NCBI RefSeq assembly: GCF_024195285.1
Contig: NZ_JALHBS010000033.1
Coordinates: 1 to 38,343, forward strand
From: Aurantimonas marianensis
GTDB taxonomy: Bacteria; Pseudomonadota; Alphaproteobacteria; Rhizobiales; Rhizobiaceae
Direction of reading: 5' to 3'
DNA length: 38,343 bases
The position numbers and the translations under genes are program-made. Below the pieces are notes generated by a model. It did not search any database and had not been told where the DNA came from. It was given only the letters and a program-made list of their open reading frames with translations. Of the stretch, positions 32,548 through 38,343 are shown in pieces. Position 1 is the first letter of the stretch. Every line of letters starts with the position of its first letter.

Positions 32548-33603
32548 ATGCGGGCATTGCAACTCGTCGGCGACCGCGACCTGAAGGTGGTCGATCTGCC
32601 ACCGCCACCCGAGCCCGGCCCCGGCGAGGTCACCGTGGCGATCAAGGCGGTGGCGCTCAACCACATCGATGTCTGGGGCTGGCGCGGCATGGCGTTTGCC
32701 AAGCGCAAGATGCCGCTGGTCGTTGGCGCCGAGGCCGCCGGCGTCGTGTCGGCGATCGGTCCGGGCGTCGCCTCGGTGCTGCCGGGCCAACTCGTGTCGA
32801 TCTATGGCGCGCGCACCTGCGGGCTCTGCCGCCCCTGCCGCGAAGGTCGCGACAATCTCTGCGAGCATGTCGGGGGCGTCCACGGCTTCCATCTCGACGG
32901 CTTCGCGCAGGAAAAGGTCAACCTGCCGGCCCGGCTGCTCGTCCCTGCGCCGCCAGGCTGCGACGCGGTCGGCGCGGCACTGGCGCCGGTCACCTTCGGC
33001 ACGGTCGAGCACATGCTGTTCGACAACGCCAAGCTCGAGCCGGGCGAAACGATCCTGATTCACGCCGGGGGCTCCGGCATCGGCTCGGCCGCGATCCAGC
33101 TCGCCAAGATGATGGGCTGTAAGGTCATCACGACGGTCGGTTCCGACGACAAGATCGAGCCCGCCAAGGCGCTGGGTGCCGATCACGTGATCAACTACCG
33201 CAAGGACCGCTTCGAGGGCGTCACCCGCAAGCTGACGAAGAAAAAGGGCGTCGACGTCGTGTTCGAGCACGTCGGCAAGGACACTTTCGCCGGTTCGATG
33301 CTGTGCCTGAAGCGCGGCGGCCGGCTGGTCACCTGCGGCTCGACCTCCGGCGTCTCGGCCGAGATCAATCTGATGATGCTCTTTCAGCAGCAGTTGCGGC
33401 TGCTCGGCTCCTTCGGCTGCCGCATGGAGAACATGGCCGACGCCATGCAGAAGATGGCGCGTGGTCTGGTTCATCCGGTCATCGACACGCGGATCGGCTT
33501 CGACGGGATCGAGGTCGCGCTGAAACGCATGGAAGCGCGCGCGGTCTTCGGCAAGATCGTGCTCGACCTCGAAGCCGAGGGCGCGGAAACCATCGCCGCA
33601 TGA
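32548..33603 (+). CDS. Zinc-type alcohol dehydrogenase / enoyl reductase of the lipid A acyl cluster
   Basis: A 351-residue MDR-family protein. The N-terminal catalytic domain includes LNHIDVWGWRGMAFAKRKMP and the structural zinc cysteines in CGLCRPCREGRDNLCEH. The Rossmann half has HAGGSGIGSAAIQLAKMMGCKV. In the rhizobial very-long-chain cluster this dehydrogenase is placed between the synthases and LpxXL and is thought to reduce an intermediate, probably the enoyl or a keto group. GAGG stands seven bases before ATG 32548. Its stop overlaps the LpxXL start by four bases (ATGA). Confidence 0.93.
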   Translation: MRALQLVGDRDLKVVDLPPPPEPGPGEVTVAIKAVALNHIDVWGWRGMAFAKRKMPLVVGAEAAGVVSAIGPGVASVLPGQLVSIYGARTCGLCRPCREGRDNLCEHVGGVHGFHLDGFAQEKVNLPARLLVPAPPGCDAVGAALAPVTFGTVEHMLFDNAKLEPGETILIHAGGSGIGSAAIQLAKMMGCKVITTVGSDDKIEPAKALGADHVINYRKDRFEGVTRKLTKKKGVDVVFEHVGKDTFAGSMLCLKRGGRLVTCGSTSGVSAEINLMMLFQQQLRLLGSFGCRMENMADAMQKMARGLVHPVIDTRIGFDGIEVALKRMEARAVFGKIVLDLEAEGAETIAA

Positions 33604-34535
33604 ACCCCACGGCCACACGCCTCGCTCTGAGGGGTAAACGGGCGGCGGACTATGTCGTCGCCCAGATTCTGTTCGCGCTTCTCCGGCTGGTTCGCCTGTT
33701 GCCGGCCGAAACCGGCCTCGCCTTCGCCGACCGCACGGCGCGGCTGTTGGGGCCGCTGACGCCGCGCCACCGGCTCGCCAAGGAGAACCTCCGCCAAGCC
33801 TATCCGGAGAAGGACGACGCCTGGGTCGAACGCATCGCCAGGGAGAACTGGGGCCAGATGGGCCGTATCGCCGCGGAGTTCGTGTTTCTCGACGATCTCT
33901 TCGACTTCGATCCGGAAAACCCCGGCGCCGGGCGCATCGTGGTCGAAGGCTCCGACATTTTTCTGGAATTGCGCGAGCGCAAGGGACCCTTCATCTTCTT
34001 TACCGGCCATCTCGGCTGCTTCGAGCTGTTGCCGATCGGCGCGGCGGCGTTCGGCCTCGAATTCACCGCGCTCTTCCGCCAGCCCAACAACCGCTATATC
34101 GCCAAGGAGGTTCAGTCGGCCCGCCGCACCAGCGGCGGACACCTGGTCCCCTCGAAAGCCGGTGCCGCCTGGTCGCTTGCCGGCGTTTTGCAGCGGGGCG
34201 GCTCGGTCGGCATGCTGGTCGACCAGAAATTCCGCAAAGGCGTTCCGACGACCTTCTTCGGGCGGCCCTGCAAGACCAACCCCTTGCTGCCGAAGCTCGC
34301 CCGCCAATTCGACTGTGAAATCTATCCGGCCCGTTCGATCCGGCTTCCGAACGGGCGCTACCGCCTCGAACTGAAGCCGCGACTGGATCTGCCACGGGAC
34401 GCCGCCGGCGAAATCGACGTTCGGGCAACCTGCCAGCTGCTCAACGACACGGTGGAAGGCTGGGTGCGCGAGCACCCGGAGCAGTGGATGTGGTTTCACG
34501 ACCGCTGGAAATCGAAGCTGCTGACCAAACGATAG
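33600..34535 (+). CDS. lpxXL: Lipid A very-long-chain acyltransferase LpxXL
   Basis: A 311-residue member of the LpxL/LpxM acyltransferase family. It has an N-terminal hydrophobic anchor (VVAQILFALLRLVRLLP), the H-x4-E catalytic motif in TGHLGCFELLPIG near residue 140, VDQKFRKGVPTTFFGRPC and the terminal PEQWMWFHDRWK. It transfers the C28 hydroxy acyl chain from AcpXL to lipid A at the inner face of the inner membrane. The start overlaps the dehydrogenase stop, closing the operon. The family identity with LpxXL rather than housekeeping LpxL is inferred from the cluster. Confidence 0.93.
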   Translation: MNPTATRLALRGKRAADYVVAQILFALLRLVRLLPAETGLAFADRTARLLGPLTPRHRLAKENLRQAYPEKDDAWVERIARENWGQMGRIAAEFVFLDDLFDFDPENPGAGRIVVEGSDIFLELRERKGPFIFFTGHLGCFELLPIGAAAFGLEFTALFRQPNNRYIAKEVQSARRTSGGHLVPSKAGAAWSLAGVLQRGGSVGMLVDQKFRKGVPTTFFGRPCKTNPLLPKLARQFDCEIYPARSIRLPNGRYRLELKPRLDLPRDAAGEIDVRATCQLLNDTVEGWVREHPEQWMWFHDRWKSKLLTKR

Positions 34536-34780
34536 CGCGGATCCAAGGCAAAGTATCCGGTGTTCCCCGCTCCCGTTCCGCGCTCACTGACCGGAGGCAG
34601 TGCGGTCTCGGCATGATCTGACACGGGTCGCCTGCCCGATTTGCAACGGCGGCCGATCGGGCCGCGATCGAGCCGGCGCGAAATCCTCCGGCGATTGACC
34701 GGGATCAAGGTTCGTGACCACGAGAGCGTGGAAAGTCCTTTCGAATGGAGCGATACTCCGGCAGGCGAAAGGAACAGACC
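34536..34780. other. Intergenic region before the universal stress gene
   Basis: A 245-base gap ending the acyl operon. I see no clear terminator. The FNR/FixK box at 34695-34708 and the AAAGGAAC ribosome site of the next gene are its recognisable elements. Confidence 0.5.
34695..34708. promoter_or_regulatory. FNR/FixK-type box upstream of the universal stress gene
   Basis: TTGAC-CGGG-ATCAA matches nine of ten fixed positions of TTGAT-N4-ATCAA. It is centred about 80 bases before ATG 34781, so activation at low oxygen is plausible; a start site about 41 bases downstream would leave a leader near 40 bases. Confidence 0.6.
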
Positions 34781-35707
34781 ATGGGCAGCGGCGGAACGCG
34801 GATCGGTGCTGATGGTGGCGCGGTGAGAGCACCCGGCTTCGAAAGCGCGCCCTCGCCCCGGGGCGGGCGCGATCGAACGCATCGGATCGCAGACCTTGCG
34901 GTTCATCTCGACGGAGGCGACCGCGATGCCGCGAAGATCGCTTATCTGCAGACGATTCACGCCACCTTCTGCGCGCATGTCGAAGTCTTTTTCGCAAACC
35001 CCATCACGACCGCCTTCATCCCGATCGGACCCGGCTACGAAGGCCTTCCCGCCGAGATCTGGGCCGAGGGCGCGGCTGCGGGAGACGTCGCCGAGAGGAC
35101 GATTCGCGCCCGATTGGACCCTCTGGACTTCGCGGCGGAATTGCGCCGCGTCGACGGGATGCCGCACGAACTGGTCCCGGCGGCGGCGACGCTGGCCCGT
35201 TCGCTCGACCTGTTTCTGCTCGGCCGCCCCAATGGCGACAGATGGCGGACGGATATTCTGGAAGCCGTTCTTTTCGATGCCGGAGCCCCTGCTCTCGTGA
35301 TACCGCCGGATGCGGCGGCGGCGAAGGACCCGCGGACGATTCTCATCGGCTGGCGCGATACCACTGAGTGCTCCCACGCGATCGCCGCCTCGCTGCCTTT
35401 TCTGGAACGCGCGGCGCAGGTACATCTGGTTTCCGTGGCGGAGACATCCTCCAGCGAGGAAAAGCGCATCGAACCCGCCGCCGATATGGCCAAGCATTTG
35501 TCCCGCCACGGCATTTCGGTAGTGGTCCGGCATTTGCCGAAATGGAACCACCCGGCCGAGGCGCTGCTGAACGAGGCGGCGATCGTCGGCGCGGACCTCA
35601 TGGTCGCCGGGGCTTATGGACGCTCGCGCCTGCGCGAGATGATTTTCGGCGGGGTCACGCGAGCCCTTCTGAGGGACTGCCCGATCCCGCTCCTCATGGC
35701 TCACTGA
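34781..35707 (+). CDS. Tandem universal stress protein (two UspA-like domains)
   Basis: About 308 residues. After a 35-residue flexible leader, the first domain (residues ~36-160) is degenerate. The second (~180-308) has TILIGWRDTTECSHAI at the start and GADLMVAGAYGRSRLREMIFGG at the end, the region of the ATP-binding G-x2-G-x9-G motif. The final Ser/Thr is replaced by Gly, so nucleotide binding is uncertain. It is cytosolic. ATG 34781 is preceded by AAGGA. The small protein gene follows 26 bases downstream. The FNR/FixK box upstream fits low-oxygen induction of such proteins. Confidence 0.9.
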   Translation: MGSGGTRIGADGGAVRAPGFESAPSPRGGRDRTHRIADLAVHLDGGDRDAAKIAYLQTIHATFCAHVEVFFANPITTAFIPIGPGYEGLPAEIWAEGAAAGDVAERTIRARLDPLDFAAELRRVDGMPHELVPAAATLARSLDLFLLGRPNGDRWRTDILEAVLFDAGAPALVIPPDAAAAKDPRTILIGWRDTTECSHAIAASLPFLERAAQVHLVSVAETSSSEEKRIEPAADMAKHLSRHGISVVVRHLPKWNHPAEALLNEAAIVGADLMVAGAYGRSRLREMIFGGVTRALLRDCPIPLLMAH

Positions 35708-35733
35708 GGGCCGCAAGCGAAGGAGATATTGCT

Positions 35734-35961
35734 ATGCACTCGTCAGAATTGCGGTACTGCGTGGAACCGACCGGCGGACGCTGGATGGTTTCCTTCTGCC
35801 ACTCACCCCATGGTTTCTTCGACCGGCGCGTCGATGCCATCCGCTCCGCGCTATCGGACGCCGACCGGGTCGAGCGCATGGGGCACAAGGTGACGGTGGT
35901 CGTCGCCCGCCCCGCCGACGCCCCCGATCTCGCGCAGCGGGTCTTGCGGCGGCCCCACTGA
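35734..35961 (+). CDS. Small conserved-looking protein (possibly DUF2188-like)
   Basis: A 75-residue protein with AAGGAGA seven bases before ATG 35734. The sequence RYCVEPTGGRWMVSFCHSPH, a central FFDRRVDAIRSALSDADRV helix and HKVTVVVARPAD strand have the strand-helix-strand layout of DUF2188 proteins, but identity is too weak to be sure. It is 26 bases after the universal stress gene and likely in the same transcript. It faces the L,D-transpeptidase gene across 12 bases. Confidence 0.7.
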   Translation: MHSSELRYCVEPTGGRWMVSFCHSPHGFFDRRVDAIRSALSDADRVERMGHKVTVVVARPADAPDLAQRVLRRPH

Positions 35962-35973
35962 GCGATCCTGCGG

Positions 35974-36402
35974 TCAGCGCTGCACGATGACCCGGGTATT
36001 GCGCATCCCGATCTTCTTGACCAGCGAGTAGAAGATGCGCGCATTGGCGGTGTGGAGCCGCACGCAGCCGTGCGACGCCGGGCGTCCGAGGCGGCTGACG
36101 GCGTTGGTGCCGTGAATCGCGTAGCCGCCATGGTAGAAGACCGAATAGGGCATCGGCGACATGTCGTATTTGCGCGAATACCACATGCGGTGCGTGCGCT
36201 TGGGCCGCCAACTCCCGGTCGGTGTCACATAGCCCTTCCTCGCCGTCGACACCGGCCAGCGATACATCACCCTGCCGTTCTTGATGACGGTCAGCGTCTG
36301 GGACGAAAGATCGACCTTGGCCACCAGCCCCGCCGTGGCGCTGGACATAGCGAATGCGAGGAATCCGGCCATCACGGCGATGACAAGCAGTCCGTTTTTC
36401 AT
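35974..36402 (-). CDS. L,D-transpeptidase (YkuD fold)
   Basis: A 142-residue exported protein. The signal peptide is MKNGLLVIAVMAGFLAFAMS with cleavage near TAG. The YkuD catalytic motif is complete: HGTNAVSRLGRPASHGCVRL, with nucleophile Cys. The N-terminal KVDLSSQTLTVIKNGRVMYRWPVS strand is typical. These enzymes form 3-3 peptidoglycan cross-links or attach proteins to the wall, dominating in Hyphomicrobiales. ATG 36402 is preceded by GGAGAGG. The gene is shorter than the multi-domain relatives and has no LysM. Confidence 0.95.
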   Translation of the reverse strand: MKNGLLVIAVMAGFLAFAMSSATAGLVAKVDLSSQTLTVIKNGRVMYRWPVSTARKGYVTPTGSWRPKRTHRMWYSRKYDMSPMPYSVFYHGGYAIHGTNAVSRLGRPASHGCVRLHTANARIFYSLVKKIGMRNTRVIVQR

Positions 36403-36841
36403 GAAAACCTCTCCAGCCCCGAAAGGCATAAAATAGTCGCCCCAAAAAAGTCTAATTTCACATCCGTCGGATGGTCAATTGCCGATCGCGTGATGTGCCG
36501 TCTGCGTGGCTTTTCGCGAGCTCGGACGGTGGCGACGGATGAGTTCTTTTTCGACGAGGGCCCCTTATTCCAACCGGCGGTGACAGGAACCCCTTCAATT
36601 GGCCATGGTCGGTGCCTAGGCGCCGATGCATGACGAGGAACAGGACGAGAGGCGACGCGGCGCACTGAACCTTGCGGCGCGAGTGGCCGGACAAGCCGGT
36701 TCAGCGCCGCCCAATGGATCCCGATTACCGTGGGTTGGTATACGGCACGCGAGGCCGCAAGAAATGACCGCAACGGTTGTCTACCGAGCCCGAATTCGAC
36801 AATTGTTTACACCTTCGCTCTAGCGTTGCGCCTGAATATCG
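36403..36841. other. Divergent intergenic region, L,D-transpeptidase / GGDEF-EAL gene
   Basis: A gap of about 440 bases. Small open frames in it lack recognisable protein features. ACAATTGT (36799-36806) and CGAATTCG (36791-36798) are adjoining 8-base palindromes about 40 bases before the GGDEF/EAL start and may mark its promoter. No FNR or EcfG match was found. Confidence 0.4.
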
Positions 36842-38343
36842 ATGCGGATGGCAATGCTGCTCAGCGTGATAAAATCATACGGCGCAACCCTGCTCGGCGG
36901 ATTGATTATCGCCGGGTTCGTCGTCACGAGCGCATTCATGATCGGCGGAGCCACTGTCGGAGAGCTCGTCGAAACGGGCGCACGCGCCCGCGGCGCCGAG
37001 TTTGCCCGTCTTCTCCTGGGACCGGAAGGCCACGTCGACGCCTTTCTGACCGGTATCGCCCGCACACCTGACGCCGAGACATCGATCCGCAAGATCGCGG
37101 GTTTGGCGGGGGTCGAAAGCTTCGCCGTCTTCGACCGTGAAGGTCAGGAAGTGTATCGGTCCCGTTCCGATCGCTACGACTGGTTGCTGCGCGACCGGCC
37201 GGGCGGCATCAGTTCGGGCGATCGGCTATCGACGGCTGTGCTGGCCAAGCCCGGCCCATGGTCGATCGTCGAAGACGACCGCGTCACCAATCCGTCGTTT
37301 CTGACCCCCCTGATTCGGAACGGCAAGACGATCGGCTATGTCTCGGTGGTCGCCGATATGATCGCCCAGCGCTACGCTTTCAAGACCTCGCTCGCCCGCG
37401 CCTCGGTGTCGTTGCTGCTCATCCTGTTCCTGGCGACCGGGGTGCCTTTGCTGCTTTACCTGCGCCGCAAACGCAAGATCGCCGAGGCAGCCGACCGCAT
37501 CGACTTCCTGGCCAATCATGACGCCCTCACCAACCTGTTGAATCGCAGGCGCATGCAGGAGGAAACCGACCGCGTTCTAGCCACCGTGCGCGCAACCCGG
37601 GAGCAGATGGGCTATCTGTATATCGATCTGGACGAACTCTCCGAGATCAACGACCGGCTTGGCCAAAACTGCGGCGACGAACTTCTGACGGTGGTCGCGG
37701 CCCGCCTTGCCGGGGTCGTCGACCCATGCGATCTTCTTGGTCGGATCGGCGCCGACGACTTCGCGATCCTGCGCCGCCGGATCACATCGGTCGAGGACAT
37801 CGCGGCACTGGCCAAACGAATTCTCGACGCGGTTTGCGAGCCGGTCGAACTCGCCGGAGAGATCGTCAAACCCCGGGTTTCGATCGGCTGCGCCATGGTG
37901 CCGGAGGACGGGCGTACCCACTCCGAACTGGTCAAACACGCCGAGATCGCGCACCTGCATCACAAGACCGACAAAACTCGCAACCTTGTCTTCTTCGAGC
38001 CCTCGATGGACGAGGCGATGCACCATCGGCGCTATGTCGAGGCGCTGGTGCGCGCAGCGGTCGAGAATGAGAGTTTCGAACTTTTCTACCAACCGATCGT
38101 CAATGGCGACGGCTCTCGCCTGCTCGGCTTCGAGGCACTGCTGCGGCTGCGCGATGAGAAGGGCGACCACATTTCCCCGGCGGTGTTCGTGCCGATCGCC
38201 GAGGCGCGCGGCTACATCAAGGCCATCGGCACATGGGTTATCCGCGAGGCGACCCGCCAGATCGCACTCTGGCCGAAGGACCTTTTCGTCTCGGTCAATC
38301 TCAGCGCGGTGCAATTCGGCGACGGAGACCTCGTAAAGATCGT
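36842..38343 (+). CDS. Membrane GGDEF/EAL c-di-GMP protein, 3'-truncated by the window edge
   Basis: The frame is open from ATG 36842 to the last base (500 complete codons); an in-frame TGA at 36833 fixes the start region, with ATG 36848 or 36854 as alternatives. Helix 1 is near residues 12-32, a periplasmic sensor part about 35-175, and helix 2 near 180-205. The GGDEF domain (~215-375) has NHDALTNLLNRRR but its signature is degenerate (GADDF, residues 303-307), so cyclase activity is doubtful. The EAL domain starts near residue 395 with FELFYQPIV and has an intact EAL at 431-433. Phosphodiesterase activity on c-di-GMP is likely; the residues further on are outside the window. Confidence 0.9.
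   Translation, partial: MRMAMLLSVIKSYGATLLGGLIIAGFVVTSAFMIGGATVGELVETGARARGAEFARLLLGPEGHVDAFLTGIARTPDAETSIRKIAGLAGVESFAVFDREGQEVYRSRSDRYDWLLRDRPGGISSGDRLSTAVLAKPGPWSIVEDDRVTNPSFLTPLIRNGKTIGYVSVVADMIAQRYAFKTSLARASVSLLLILFLATGVPLLLYLRRKRKIAEAADRIDFLANHDALTNLLNRRRMQEETDRVLATVRATREQMGYLYIDLDELSEINDRLGQNCGDELLTVVAARLAGVVDPCDLLGRIGADDFAILRRRITSVEDIAALAKRILDAVCEPVELAGEIVKPRVSIGCAMVPEDGRTHSELVKHAEIAHLHHKTDKTRNLVFFEPSMDEAMHHRRYVEALVRAAVENESFELFYQPIVNGDGSRLLGFEALLRLRDEKGDHISPAVFVPIAEARGYIKAIGTWVIREATRQIALWPKDLFVSVNLSAVQFGDGDLVKI

Noticed and set aside
1-38343. tRNA, rRNA, CRISPR, phage or IS elements
   Set aside because: No repeat-spacer arrays, transposase or integrase frames or tRNA-like cloverleaf sequence were recognised.

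Overview
The window is GC-rich chromosomal DNA of an alphaproteobacterium, almost certainly of the order Hyphomicrobiales (Rhizobiales). The best marker is the cluster at 29.4-34.5 kb (acpXL, two ketoacyl synthases, a zinc-type dehydrogenase, lpxXL), which makes and attaches the very-long-chain 27-hydroxy fatty acid of rhizobial lipid A. The dodecin, Anbu, Lrp, retropepsin-like and PdhS-like kinase genes and the EcfG-type promoters fit the same order. I cannot name a genus. There is no rRNA, tRNA, CRISPR array, phage or insertion sequence; this looks like ordinary chromosome with a few unusual loci. Layout: 0-5.7 kb holds a possible small-molecule locus: a truncated radical SAM enzyme and a family-2 glycosyltransferase on +, facing an aminotransferase, a fold-III PLP decarboxylase and a short-chain dehydrogenase on -. 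5.8-10.5 kb has tspO and, divergent from it, an Anbu (proteasome-like) locus: circularly permuted ATP-grasp, alpha-E protein, a tiny secreted protein with one EF-hand-like loop, and the Anbu protease. The transglutaminase usual at such loci is absent. 10.5-13.1 kb has a DUF971 gene divergent from moaA, a secreted protein of unknown role and a Ser/Pro-rich orphan. 13.3-15.5 kb encodes two coupled inner-membrane transporters (DMT and Bcr/CflA type). 15.6-18.3 kb is a polar amino acid ABC importer (binding protein and two permeases, no ATPase), followed by a hydroxyisobutyrate-dehydrogenase-like gene. 19.2-22.4 kb on - carries an EEP-fold phosphohydrolase, an Lrp-type regulator, a uracil-DNA glycosylase family protein and a glutathione transferase. 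22.6-25.2 kb is a histidine kinase / DUF1289 / membrane retropepsin operon. 25.2-29.1 kb holds TauE, dusA, dodecin, a MarR regulator, a 39-residue membrane peptide and a DUF302 protein. 29.4-34.5 kb is the lipid A very-long-chain acyl cluster. 34.8-36.4 kb has a universal stress protein, a small protein and an L,D-transpeptidase. The window ends inside a membrane GGDEF/EAL protein. Regulatory reading: three sites match the alphaproteobacterial general-stress (EcfG) promoter GGAAC-N16/17-CGTT, ahead of dodecin, marR and the Ser/Pro-rich gene. Two near-perfect FNR/FixK boxes lie ahead of the 39-residue peptide/DUF302 pair and of the universal stress protein. The acpXL promoter sits inside a perfect 9-bp inverted repeat. 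The most distinctive observations are the acyl cluster's synthase that has lost its catalytic cysteine while no fabZ lies in the cluster, the altered Anbu locus with its secreted EF-hand-like peptide, and the unassigned PLP/radical-SAM locus.
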